DNA of 10,518 bases from contig JAHBMJ010003130.1 in assembly GCA_018398765.1 (NCBI GenBank), positions 2,663 to 13,180 on the forward strand, written 5' to 3'. The position numbers were made by a program, and so were the translations under genes. Shown here piece by piece: positions 1-8,340 of this stretch (position 1 is the first letter of the stretch; every line of letters starts with the position of its first letter). The notes under the pieces were generated by a model. That model was not told the DNA's origin, did not search any database, and saw nothing but the letters and a program-made list of their open reading frames with translations. This DNA is from Chromera velia. Taxonomy: Eukaryota > Sar > Chromeraceae.

Positions 1-439
1 GGGGGGGGGGGGGAGCGCGCGCGCGAACTCCACGTAGGGTTTCCGGTCTTCTTTCTGTCGTCCTCCGGGTTTCACTGGCCTGACCATGCAATGTCGTCCA
101 ATTGAAAGGCTGTACGAAAATCTCTACAATGATTGTATGTTCACTGGATTGACACCCTCCCGCAAAGACAATCAACATGGACAAAAACACCCCAGATTCA
201 TGCAGCCTCATATTCTTATTCTTTTTTCTGTCTTGTCAGGATTCCCAAAACTTCAGCGAAAACAAGAGTCTTCCCTTTTTGTTGCAGAATTTAGGGGGCT
301 GTTTGTGAGTGCGCGCGGGCAATACTACGGCATGTTGCGTTCTTTTCAACACTGTAGAGCTTCGTGAGAACACTGATTGTCTAAGTGACTCATTCACATT
401 TCTGATGTAGCATTTGATTGCGTCGCCCTCCCTCTGCAG
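1..439 (+). other. Intron 3' portion of the Amt gene, entered at a poly-G run
   Basis: These bases precede the acceptor at 437-439 and I can place no Amt exon in them. The conserved AER motif and helices that should precede YVAYS are not encoded here in a compatible phase. The window starts with 13 consecutive G, a typical contig or gap edge. The short open frame from 86 to 367 has no family resemblance and is not called. Confidence 0.6.
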
Positions 440-532
440 CTACGTGGCTTACAGCATTTTTCTCACCGGGTTCGTCTACTCAGTGGCCACCCACTGGGTC
501 TGGGCAGAGGGCGGATTCCTCTACGAACTCGG
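440..532 (+). CDS. AMT: Amt exon (first visible): LTGF...HWVW helix
   Basis: The acceptor CTCTGCAG ends at 439. Base 440 completes a codon begun in an exon upstream of the window; if that codon is GC|C it gives Ala, as in the family's AY pair. The exon reads YVAYSIFLTGFVYSVATHWVW, then AEGGFLYELG. The HWVW motif and the following EGGFLYELG are classic Amt. The donor is GTACGT at 533. The last codon GG|G (Gly) is split with the next exon. Confidence 0.93.
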
Positions 533-3500
533 GTACGTCCATGGGGTGTTAGCCTGTCTGTGTGTGTAGGTATGGATATGTGTTTGTATGAAAAATAAAC
601 ACTTTCTTCATCTATCTGTGCATGAGACTTTGGGAGGGCGCGGGGAGATCTGTTGGTTCGTTTCAGCACGTCGGTGCCTGTTCGGTGTGTTTTTTGGACG
701 GAGGGCGCGCGGGTAGTAGGCTTGAGCAAGGGAATGCGTGGGCGTGTTTTAGAGCTCCGTCGGCTATGAAGGAGGTTTAGCGATGGCTCGCATTTTTGCT
801 TGTTTCCTCTTCCACGTATTCGGTGCAATACAAAGAGAAGTGCTTTGGCGTTTCAAAAGGAAACCAACTCAGCAGAAAAGCAGGAGACCTTTACACGATA
901 ATCGATGGCTTGTCTCTCGTACTCTCCTCGTGCAGGCCCATCCCTTCCGTTAATTGTCTACCCCATCTGTTTTGGTTTTTTCCTTTTAATTGTCTGCCTC
1001 TTGCATGCCTGCAGGTATGTTGACTACGCAGGGAGCGGCGCTGTGCACGCCATCGGAGGGATGGCAGCGATGTGCGGGTGCTATCTGTTGGGCCCGCGTC
1101 TTGGTCGCTTCCACAGAGACAGAGACGGCACAATTCAGGTCAGAAAGAGATGAGAGGTCCCTTTTTATGATATACGGCAGGAATGAGCGAGAGGAGGAGA
1201 CAGATGCAAAGAGAGGACGCAGACTCAGACCGGGGGGGGGGGGAAGCGGAGAAAAGAGAACTCTCCAGAGAAAGACAAAAATCAAGTGATCGCAGTTCGA
1301 ACCAAATGGACCAAACACAGAGAGTGAGCTCATGCAAGCAGACGAGCGCCCCGTGGTGCCAGACAGACACGCCTGCTTTTCATCCACCTACATGAGGGAA
1401 GAACCAACGAAGCAGAGGGAAAAATGGGAAGTTTGGTCTCTTCACCTCTTTCCATCATTTCCTTCTCTCTTCCCCTCTCCTGCAGGTTCGCGCCTTCCCG
1501 CCCCACTCTGTGCCATTTTTCGTCTTGGGTGCGATGATTCTCTTTTTGGGCTTTTTGGCCTTCAACGGAGGAAGCGAGCTCGCCATCATGCCCTCGTACG
1601 ACCCCGAGACTGGAGAGATCACTGACCACGCCAGCAATGTCAGTCAGTCAGGCTGTCTGTCTGTCTGTCAGTCAGTCAGGAAAGCAGACAGTCAGGCGTA
1701 AGAATCATTTGTCCTCATCAGATCGCTTATAGAGAAATAATCCCCAACCCCCTGTCTCCTTTTTTTTCGCGTGCGTGTGCGTTCAAACATGTTTCCATTT
1801 GTATGACACTTCCTCATTCGCTGGCATTTTGAATTGCTGGCGACGACATGCTCACTTTTTTCGACTTGTGTCGACAATGTGGGCAGTCTCTAAATGGTTT
1901 ATCGCTCTGCACGTGTTATGGTGACTGACTCGGTACTTTGTTGTCTCGTTTGACTTGGATTGGGTACGTGCAGGTTGGCGAGGTGTTCATCAAGACCATC
2001 CTGGCGGGCGCCTGTGGAGGCATCACTGCACTGGTCATCTCCTACTTTCTCACGGGGCACGTCTGGTCAGTCCGTCCAGCTGTAGGCAGGGAGTGAAGCG
2101 AGAATCTCTGCATGCAGGGATGTGCTGCACCTCTCTCGCTCCCTTCTCCGCGTCCCGCCGTATGTCCGTACGTCCTTGATGCCCAGTTTCCCTCCCTCAT
2201 AGCATCTCTTTTTGTGATTGTTGATCGGAACGGCTCTGTCCTCATTGACCTGCTGTTTCGCTCTGACTCTGGTACACGTTCCCAAGCAAGGTGTGTAGGT
2301 GACAAGTTGCCATTTTTGTCCTTCGTACGTCTTGCAGGTGAGTTGTAGAATGCACAGCATCACAGAGTCACATTTTCTTCTTCACAATTCGACAACACCG
2401 ATGCATCATTCCAATTGAGGCTATGTGCTTATTGTCATTGCAGGTCTGTTGTTGACTGCATTACTGGTGCGCTCGGAGGACTGGTGAGCATCTGCAGCGG
2501 CGTGGCTGTTGTGCCCGTGTGGGCTGCCTTGATCATTGGCATCATTGCCGGGGGCTGGTGCATCCTTGGGTCCAAAGTGAACGTTCGGCTCCAGATAGAC
2601 GATCCAGTGGACGCTGTGGCTGTCCACCTGTGGGGGGGCGTATGGGGAGTGATCGCTGTGGGGATCTTCTCCAGAGACGGCAGCTTCATGACGGGAGACG
2701 GGTGGGTGGGTGGATCCTCGAGGGGAAGAAAGAAGGAATTGTTTCCTGAGACTGAATCCTGGAAAGATAATCTCAGTCCGAGTCGTTCGTTGCTGAACAG
2801 ATGGAACATCGAGCACTGAAAAAATAAGCAGCTGTGAAGAGAACTTTTCCAGACAGGACTCCCTGAGACCCGGGCAGGCGGGATCACAATCACTCTCTTG
2901 CTTCAAATTCTCCACAATTCTTCTCGGAGTCCCACTATCCTCTCAATCTGATGCTCCCGTTTTCAGCCGTGTGGATCGATCATCTAGTGTGTCTAGAAAG
3001 AGAACTGTCGAGCATTAACTCTTGATTCTCCTTCTCTCTGCTAAATATCACAAACTGCAGATACCAGATGGCATACCAATTGGCAGGTCTGGTCGTCCTG
3101 ACTCTCTGGACGTTCTGCCTGATGGTTCCCTTCTTCCTTCTCATCAGATGGATTGGCTGGCTGCGTATCAGCGCTGAACAGGTGGGCAAAAAGACAAAGG
3201 CACCGCATGCAAGGCTCAACTCCCTGCTATTGTAGGAATGTTGCGGCATGACTTCTGTCAAGTCTGTCGGTTGTCTCAGGTCAACTGTTTTTTGTGTGCA
3301 TGCCTCCTCCCTCCTCTGTGACCTGGACAGGATGCATGTGCGTTTAGAGGGGGGAAATGTAGTTGAGCTGAATGGGAAGATAAGAGATATTAAAGCAAAT
3401 TCGGTACGAATATGTGCATGAGCATGCGTGTGAAAAATAGTCGGCGCGACTGCGCTTTCCTTTTCGATCTCTTCTTGCTTCGTCTTTGCGTTTCTCGCTG

Positions 3501-4006
3501 GTTTCCTCACCTCCCTCTTCTTTCTGACATCTTCCGCTCGTTTCCTCTCGCAGGAGTTGTCCGGTATGGACAAGGTGAAGCACGACTTCGGTGCCTACTC
3601 GAGGAGATTCTCGATTGCCCCCGCAGAGCTGCAAGGAGACTCTCCGACAGAGCCCGCAATCGTGAGTAACCACCTTGCTGTGGTTCCTGCGGAGGATCTC
3701 AAGGGCCTCCCCACAGAGAATGTGGACCCTCGTGCAACCGAAGTGGTGCAACAGAGAGGGTCCTATATTGACCCTGAGGCTGTCACAGAAGTGATCAGCC
3801 ATCTGATGCAAACGGGGAAGATCGATCTGGAGTCAGGGACTTTGAGGAAGACTGCTGCAGGAAAATCGCCCGCTGACCTGAGAGACGCGGGAGGAAACCC
3901 TCACCTGGTTGCGGCGGGCGGGTCAAACACGGGGAGTCGCAGAGACAGCGGGGCAATTGAACTTGACGAACTCGCGGCAGAGCTCCCTGGCGTTGTGAGC
4001 AGCTGA
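440..4006 (+). CDS. AMT: Ammonium transporter (Amt/MEP family), 3' part of gene, seven exons
   Basis: Join 440-532, 1015-1138, 1486-1638, 1974-2065, 2444-2701, 3061-3181, 3554-4006; the stop TGA is 4004-4006. The spliced frame gives 430 residues after one leftover base of a split codon. Amt proteins carry ammonium across the plasma or an internal membrane as trimers of 11-helix subunits. Visible family motifs (residues of the partial protein): HWVW 18-21; DYAGSGAVH 34-42, with the conserved Asp34 and first pore His42; GPRLGRF; HSVPF then FNGGS in exon 3; LGGLVSI; DDPVDAVAVH ending at second pore His215; GIF; and the cytoplasmic RISAEQELSGMD...H...AY segment from about 275. A hydrophilic loop near residues 103-128 and a tail of about 130 residues are longer than usual. 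The N-terminal helices are missing because the window begins inside an intron. Intron phases, including the one before 440, are 2,2,0,0,2,2,0. Family is certain; the substrate is inferred from the family. Confidence 0.96.
1015..1138 (+). CDS. AMT: Amt exon: DYAGSGAVH pore segment with first conserved His
   Basis: The acceptor CCTGCAG ends at 1014 and the donor GTCAGA starts at 1139. It encodes GYVDYAGSGAVHAIGG, then MAAMCGCYLLGPRLGRF and a short charged HRDRDGTIQ linker. Asp34 and His42 of the partial protein match the conserved Asp and first twin-His of the Amt pore (Asp160 and His168 in E. coli AmtB numbering). The exon ends on a codon boundary (phase 0). Confidence 0.96.
1232..1243 (+). 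repeat. Poly-G run (G12) in intron
   Basis: Twelve consecutive G inside the intron 1139-1485. Such a run is length-unstable and error-prone in sequencing. It lies outside coding sequence, so it does not affect the protein. Confidence 0.9.
1486..1638 (+). CDS. AMT: Amt exon: HSVPF...FNGGS helix and hydrophilic loop
   Basis: The acceptor CCTGCAG ends at 1485 after a long pyrimidine tract. The exon encodes VRAFPPHSVPFFVLGAMILF, then LGFLAFNGGSELAIM and a polar PSYDPETGEITDHASN. The first half matches the Amt helix that normally reads GHSVP...FNGGS. The polar end is a longer loop than in bacterial Amt. The donor GTCAGT at 1639 lies at the start of a CAGT tetranucleotide tract. Confidence 0.94.
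1639..1680 (+). repeat. CAGT/CTGT tetranucleotide tract at a splice donor
   Basis: GTCAGTCAGTCAG, then a CTGT run, then CAGT again, starting exactly at the splice donor of the third visible intron. Several GTCAGT donor-like copies are spaced 4 bases apart. Confidence 0.85.
1974..2065 (+). CDS. AMT: Amt exon: LAGACGGITAL helix
   Basis: The acceptor ACGTGCAG ends at 1973. The exon encodes VGEVFIKTILAGACGGITAL, then VISYFLTGHV and two bases of Trp. Of several nearby GTs, the donor at 2066 (GTCAGT) was chosen because only it restores the frame: TG|G then gives LTGHVWSVVDCITGALGG, which fits the Amt family. Confidence 0.93.
2444..2701 (+). CDS. AMT: Amt exon: GALGGLVSI and DDPVDAVAVH, second conserved His
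   Basis: The acceptor CATTGCAG ends at 2443 and the donor GTGGGT starts at 2702. This longest internal exon encodes SVVDCITGALGGLVSICSG, then VAVVPVWAALIIGIIAGGW, CILGSKVNVRLQIDD and PVDAVAVHLWGGVWGVIAVG. IDDPVDAVAVH supplies His215 of the partial protein, which aligns with the second twin-His of the Amt pore (His318 in AmtB). The final codon GG|A is split. Confidence 0.96.
3061..3181 (+). CDS. AMT: Amt exon: last transmembrane helix and RISAE linker
   Basis: The acceptor AACTGCAG ends at 3060 and the donor GTGGGC starts at 3182. It encodes YQMAYQLAGLVVLTLWTFCL, then MVPFFLLIRWIGWLRISAEQ. This is the last membrane helix followed by the start of the conserved cytoplasmic RISAE segment. The exon ends in phase 0. 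Confidence 0.95.
3554..4006 (+). CDS. AMT: Amt terminal exon: conserved GMD/H/AY switch plus long polar tail
   Basis: The acceptor TCTCGCAG ends at 3553 after about 70 bases of pyrimidine-rich sequence. It encodes ELSGMDKVKHDFGAYSRRFS, which is the conserved Amt cytoplasmic region, then about 130 residues rich in Pro, Gly, Ser, Glu and Asp with no membrane segment, ending GVVSS and TGA. RRFS resembles a basophilic kinase site (seen in sequence; use not known). The residue matching the regulatory Thr of plant AMT1 (GMDxT) is Val here. Confidence 0.93.
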   Translation, partial: ELSGMDKVKHDFGAYSRRFSIAPAELQGDSPTEPAIVSNHLAVVPAEDLKGLPTENVDPRATEVVQQRGSYIDPEAVTEVISHLMQTGKIDLESGTLRKTAAGKSPADLRDAGGNPHLVAAGGSNTGSRRDSGAIELDELAAELPGVVSS

Positions 4007-4548
4007 AAAACATTTCACAGAAAGAAGTGGGAGAGGAGACCAATAAATGAATGTATGTGATTGGGAGTGGGGGTACAAATAGATAGACAGGTGTATTTTC
4101 AAATTGAGATGCATGCAGCGTGAGGGAGATGGAACGACATTGTACCATTGGAAGGACCAAATCAACACGGCAATTAACAGTCAGAAGTAGCGAATGAATG
4201 ACAGAAAAACAAAAAGTTCCCCAGGACCGATTGAGAGAAAAAGAGATTGAAAGAACACAAACTAAAGAAACAAGACTTTTATCCAGCGCCTCCTTGTCAA
4301 GAGGTGCCGCGAACAAATCGCTGGCAAGCGTTTTGTTTGCATCTCACTCACTGTTACCTCTCTATCTGTATGCCTGTGTGTCTGTTGTTTTTTTATCTTC
4401 TGACTCGTCTGCATGCCGAATGCTAAATTGCTTAATCTGCACCTGATGGACCATGTGTCCCCCATGACTGCGTGTGCCAAGGCTCTTTCTTCTTTCTTGC
4501 TTCCTTTTGAATCTGTATGAGCAATGCATCATTGGGTCTCTTGACTTA

Positions 4549-4551
<3 letters not shown>
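4007..4551 (+). other. Amt 3' flank, no gene seen
   Basis: Non-coding sequence after the Amt stop. It probably holds the 3' UTR. AATAAA occurs at 4042-4047, 36 bases after the stop, and could be a polyadenylation signal, though whether this lineage uses AATAAA is unknown to me. Two GCATGC sites are at 4111 and 4411. Confidence 0.5.

Positions 4552-4584
<33 letters not shown>
4552..4584 (+). repeat. (GT)n microsatellite
   Basis: An uninterrupted GT dinucleotide tract of 33 bases flanked by unique sequence. Confidence 0.97.
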
Positions 4585-4586
<2 letters not shown>

Positions 4587-5080
4587 CGAATCAAGAAAAC
4601 TTTTAGAGGGGTGCCTGCCTGATTCCTTCAATCGTTTGACCGATTTCACGATCGGTTGAAGCGACAGCAAACAGACGAAAGAGAAGGCAAGCATGCAGTC
4701 TAATGAGTTGATTGCATCAGGTCGCCATGTCATTGTGCGTGGGTATGGCCGAAAAATAGACAGAAAGACATGAAGACGCAAAGACAGAAACAGGGAGACA
4801 AAGGGGAAATGCAATCGTCATATCATGCATGTGCGTGTGCGGTAGGAGGTGTTCCCCCCTTTCGCGCTCGTTTTTTGTCGCCGGCTGTTTTAAGGATTCT
4901 CCATTTGTCCATTCGTTCTTTCCGTCGTTCGCTTTTTCATTGCATGCGAAGGCGAAGCGGTTTCGACGGTCTTCTCAAGAAGTAGACTCAGCAGGTGCAC
5001 GGTTGTTTGTGTGAGCACCGAAACAATTCACTCACTGGCCTCACGAGCCGCCGGGCAGTAAAAGACTGTGGAATGCGAGT

Positions 5081-5096
5081 CATGCACGCGTGCATG
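5081..5096. repeat. Perfect 16-base palindrome CATGCACGCGTGCATG
   Basis: CATGCACG is followed directly by its reverse complement CGTGCATG, with no spacer. It contains GTGCAT/ATGCAC half-sites related to the GCATGC motif that recurs in the window. It could be a dimeric protein-binding site; that is inference. Confidence 0.85.
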
Positions 5097-5445
5097 TTTG
5101 CACAATTAAATCAACAATTGGTATTTAATTCGGAAGGCTGAATGAAATGCAGGGCAGAGAAAGAAAGCGACCTCCTTGCATGGGTGAAAGGAGCAAACAA
5201 TTCAAAGGACGAATCTGCAGTCGGCAACAGGAGCGAAGATTTGCTCTGCCATGGGGAGTAGAAAAATAAATAGGGCCAAACGCAGAAGAGAAAAGTCGAA
5301 AACGCGAGGAAGATTCTGATCGCCAACCAGGCAGGCAGACATACACGCGTAACCATCGATCGATCAAATGACACCCAAAGCCTTTATGCCTACAGGTCTC
5401 ACTCTCCTAATCGATGCATTTGTTCCGGGTGCAGCGAGAGCATTA

Positions 5446-5461
5446 TCTCTCTCTCTCTCTT
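5446..5461 (+). repeat. (TC)n microsatellite
   Basis: A 16-base pyrimidine dinucleotide tract ending in TT, followed by TGATC. Confidence 0.9.
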
Positions 5462-5755
5462 GATCTTTTGCCTCTGCTCACTAACTGATCAAAGTTTGAG
5501 GGAATTCAACCGTCCTCTTGACATCATACCATGTCTGGCAACCACGAGGGACTGATGCTTCTTTCACTTTCATCCGATTAATTCAGTCCACGGTTGTGTG
5601 GAGGCTGGCTTTGTGGATTGGAAGAGAGATCTAAGGCGCTCCTCTCCCCACCAGATTAATCATGCATGGCGGAGCGGATACTCTTTCCACAATCGTTTGT
5701 GCCCAACTGCCAGAGGATTGCATGCGACTCCGTCAATGACTTACAGTGAGGCAGA

Positions 5756-5774
5756 GGGGGGGAGGGAAAGAGGG
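5756..5774 (+). other. G-rich tract with G-quadruplex potential
   Basis: Seven G, then A, GGG, AAAGA, GGG. Splitting the seven-G run gives four runs of three G with short loops, the minimal G-quadruplex pattern. Structure formation is inference. Confidence 0.5.
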
Positions 5775-6029
5775 ATACACGGAAACGAAGAAGAGAGAAA
5801 TCAGAGCCACCGGATGGATAGCTGTACCAGAAGTCCATCAAGGCTTCAGTAGCTCGAAGGAAAGTGTGTTGAAAGGCAGCATGAATGAAAGCAAGAAACG
5901 GTCAGGGAACAGACGAGAGAAGAAGAGGGGAGGGGCCCGAAGAAATGGACAGAAACAAGAGTGAATCAGCTCTGGTGGATAGATGGATCGACAGAAAAAT
6001 TTTGGCGACATCAAGGGAACATTCCTGGA

Positions 6030-6048
6030 GGGGGGGGTTGGGAGAGGG
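6030..6048 (+). other. G-rich tract with G-quadruplex potential
   Basis: Eight G, TT, GGG, AGA, GGG. As at 5756, this can supply four runs of three G. It sits in the intergenic stretch with no visible gene nearby. Confidence 0.5.
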
Positions 6049-6901
6049 CGTTTCGGAGGAATCGTCGGGCAGGGGCCCAATCGAATTGGATGACCGTCTG
6101 CCGGGTGTGTTTGTCTGTTTGTTGCATTCAGTATGCAATTAATTGATCGAATCGCTTTGGGGAGAAAGAAGGGGGAAAAAAAAAAGAGCGAATGTTTGCC
6201 CAAAAAATCAAAAGAATAATTCAAAATCGATTGGTTCTTTGGTCGATCGATGCCTGTAAGTCTTGTAATGTTTCCAACGCTCTTTGCAGCCTTCTTTATC
6301 CGAATGCCTGTTGTCGCATCAAAGTAAAGTATATGCATGTTTTGGCGTGTTTTCATGGACACGGATTCACGGAAGCATCATATGCTGTGGCCGGCCGGAT
6401 TTTTTGTGCAGATCGCAGATAGACGCAGTGCAAAAGCGTTGCTGCTTTGAAGAAAGGTACCAGCATAAGTTTCTTGTGCAAAGCTTTCTTAGAGCATCAT
6501 GTGAAAACAAGTTTGTTGGAAATCATTACTATATCAGCTTCATTTAATTTAATTTGTAATAGTCTATAGCTAATAATATGCATGTATTTGATAAGAACCA
6601 TGTTGGTGTATGATCGACTAGTGGGCTTAGCAGACAGATTCACATACGTTGGACTCCATCAGTCAGGAGGAATATCAGTCCAGTACCAAGCACAATCACC
6701 AGACAAAGATAACGATCACATTCTTTGGGTGTGAGGATAAACATCAATCGATCAGTCGCTGCATGCCAATGAATGCGATAGGCCCGCATGCATGCCATCC
6801 GGGGCCGACTGACAGGTACTGCAGGGGCGGCGCACTGGTTGCACCGCAAGGTACGAGGCTAACCCGCGACGCACACAAGCATACATAAGCCAGACGTTAG
6901 G

Positions 6902-6922
6902 TATGAACCAGGGTGGTTCATA
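6902..6922. repeat. Hairpin with 9-bp perfect stem, GGG loop
   Basis: TATGAACCA-GGG-TGGTTCATA. Outside it, GTTA (upstream) and TAAC (downstream) could pair further if four bases bulge. It lies 29 bases before the left target duplication of the transposon, outside the element. No role is evident. Confidence 0.8.
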
Positions 6923-6951
6923 ACAGTATTTACTAATGTAGTGAAATGTAT

Positions 6952-6959
6952 TTGCTCTT
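6952..6959 (+). repeat. Target site duplication, left copy (TTGCTCTT)
   Basis: This eight-base direct repeat is identical to 9220-9227. It directly abuts the left terminal inverted repeat at 6960. Eight bases is the standard duplication length of hAT elements. Confidence 0.75.
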
Positions 6960-6979
6960 TAAGGCTTGGAAAAGGTGCA
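6960..6979 (+). repeat. Left terminal inverted repeat
   Basis: TAAGG start, then CTTGGAAAAGGTGCA. It pairs with 9200-9219 in inverted orientation, with mismatches at positions 4, 8 and 9 only. A second AGAAAAGGTGCA copy, nearly the same inner part, follows directly at 6984-6995. Confidence 0.75.
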
Positions 6980-7061
6980 CCTCAGAAAAGGTGCAAACTA
7001 AGAAGTTGCACCAGATGCACCTGTTTTGCACCAGATGCACCTGATGCACCTGTTTTGCACC
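6974..7061. repeat. Left subterminal TGCACC/GGTGCA cluster
   Basis: Seven TGCACC (6976, 7007, 7016, 7027, 7036, 7045, 7056) and two GGTGCA (6974, 6990) in 88 bases. Part of it is a 20-base tandem unit TTGCACCAGATGCACCTGTT beginning at 7006 and 7026. GGTGCAAACT...AGTTGCACC at 6990-7012 can fold as a stem with one bulge. Likely transposase-binding array, by analogy with subterminal repeats of Ac/Ds and other hAT elements. Confidence 0.8.
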
Positions 7062-7197
7062 TGATTGAATGGAATTGGGTGAAAAGTGTCAGCGTCATGG
7101 CCATGCAACGCGCCGCGGCCCCACCTTTATGGCTCCCTGCGGCCCCAAACGCGCGTGTTGCCGGGCCACGGTACACGGAACAAATCTAATCATATAC

Positions 7198-7229
7198 AGC
7201 CGATTTTTGAGATAAATTTAAAATCGGCT
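7198..7229. repeat. Hairpin with 10-bp perfect stem inside the transposon
   Basis: AGCCGATTTT (7198-7207) is the reverse complement of AAAATCGGCT (7220-7229), separated by 12 bases. It could be a remnant of a smaller inverted-repeat element or a structured transcript. There is no further evidence. Confidence 0.8.
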
Positions 7230-7982
7230 ACATACAGAGGTCACTGAATGCACGTTCGACAACGCATGCGCTGGATAAAATCAATTAGGTCCATTAGAGC
7301 ATGAGTACCTCTTCTCTTTGCAGTATGAGAACCGTTTTATGGGCTGCCTTATACAACAGAAACGACTGCATGTACACGCATAGCAATGTGGAGCGGATGA
7401 GAGTAAAAAGACCAGAACAACAGGTGTGAGTCAAGAAGCTGAGTAAGCAGACTGAGTCCGTTTGTATAGTAATGGCACAATGCCAAACGGTTTGCCGGGA
7501 GAAAAACAGCTTCCTCGACCTTTATTAGCATTCCGAAGATGAATGCCAATGCAGTGCTGTATGCATATTCTTTTTCATATGATGAAGAGAAGCAGAAATG
7601 GCACATACATAGGAACACGCATACGCGAAGGTACATTGACACTCTTTCTCTTGGTTATAGGTAAAGACTTTTGAAACCTGGTGCCGGGTGCTCTTTATGA
7701 TTGGTGGGCTCAATCTATCTTGGTCAGTAAGAGTGCAATTGGTTTGATCATTTGATTTACTGCTTTGCTTTAGAGAGTGGAACCATTTGTCACTTCCGTC
7801 TGCTGATGGCTCGTCAAGTTTCGTCAAGTTTGCATGCTCACATACAGATCTGTATCTGACTTTCTATCATACCACGGCTTTTTGTTGCGTTTAGTACTTC
7901 CAGAGGGTTTGAAGTCCGTCTGTAGATGGAATTGCAGCTTTTCTAGGGGCATTTACCCCTTCGTTTGCAAGTCGTCAGTCAT

Positions 7983-8005
7983 TATACCGGTCCTGTATAC
8001 CGGTC
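7983..8005 (+). repeat. Direct repeat TATACCGGTC x2
   Basis: Two identical 10-base copies separated by CTG, each with the palindrome ACCGGT. Short and inside the transposon; no function seen. Confidence 0.8.
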
Positions 8006-8303
8006 ACTGCAGTTAATCATTTTTCAATTTCACAAACTGGGGCCCTGTCCAGATAGACGGCTTCAAACAAATGCCAACAAACAAAAAAAGAGTTGTTAAA
8101 GAGTAGAGAGAGCCTTTTTTTCGATCTGAAGATGGAAAAACTACTTGTACTAGCCACGTAGATCCTTACAGGTGGCTCAGGAGGGTATAGAAAGACAAGC
8201 TAGTCTGGATGGACATCATGAATTAAGCAGAGTCAGTTAAAAGAAGAGGGTTTGGGGTTAGGAATCGTATCTGTCCGACTCTGTCCGTATTTTTCTCATT
8301 CTT

Positions 8304-8340
8304 CAAAGCCAAACCCAAATCAAAAGCCAAAGCCAAAGCC
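8304..8340 (+). repeat. AAAGCC hexamer tandem repeat
   Basis: Three perfect AAAGCC units at 8323-8340, preceded by degenerate AAAGCC, AAACCC and AAATCA units. Read on the minus strand this gives an LALAF-like low-complexity peptide. I regard that as a by-product, not a gene. Confidence 0.75.

Larger units (their letters stand above)
4585..6951. other. Intergenic stretch, no gene supported
   Basis: No frame here shows a recognisable family, splice-consistent exon chain or tRNA-like fold. The longer open frames, mainly on the minus strand near 5838-6362, are low in complexity. What can be seen: GCATGC at 4691, 4942, 5720, 6761, 6786 and 6790; a 16-base palindrome at 5081; a CT tract at 5446; two G-rich tracts at 5756 and 6030; purine-rich DNA at 5740-5960; a hairpin at 6902; and an AT-rich stretch around 6520-6600. 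Confidence 0.55.

Noticed and set aside
14-33. Possible end of the upstream Amt exon: GAG-CGC reads Glu-Arg, as in the family's AER motif, before a GTAGGG donor at 34.
   Set aside because: The Glu-Arg frame leaves the exon in phase 0, but the next exon at 440 needs two preceding bases. The phase-compatible frame gives no AER motif. The sequence directly follows a poly-G edge and is too short to judge.
2421-2915. Minus-strand open frames of about 150-165 codons.
   Set aside because: They are shadows of the GC-biased Amt exon 2444-2701 on the opposite strand.
2980-3573. Minus-strand open frame of about 197 codons.
   Set aside because: It overlaps an Amt exon and parts of two introns on the other strand, is compositionally odd, and matches no family.
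5838-6362. Minus-strand open frame of about 174 codons in the intergenic stretch.
   Set aside because: The Phe/Pro/Leu-rich peptide arises from purine-rich DNA on the plus strand; no domain, no splice context and no codon bias like the real exons.
6952-6960. A 9-base reading of the target duplication (TTGCTCTTT).
   Set aside because: A ninth base also matches, but it removes the outer T of the left end, so the inverted repeat would no longer start symmetrically. Eight bases with a T...A outer pair is the simpler reading.
7349-7827. Minus-strand frames inside the transposon, as possible transposase remnants.
   Set aside because: Neither shows the hAT catalytic surroundings or the C-terminal dimerisation domain, and both are short and unrelated in content.
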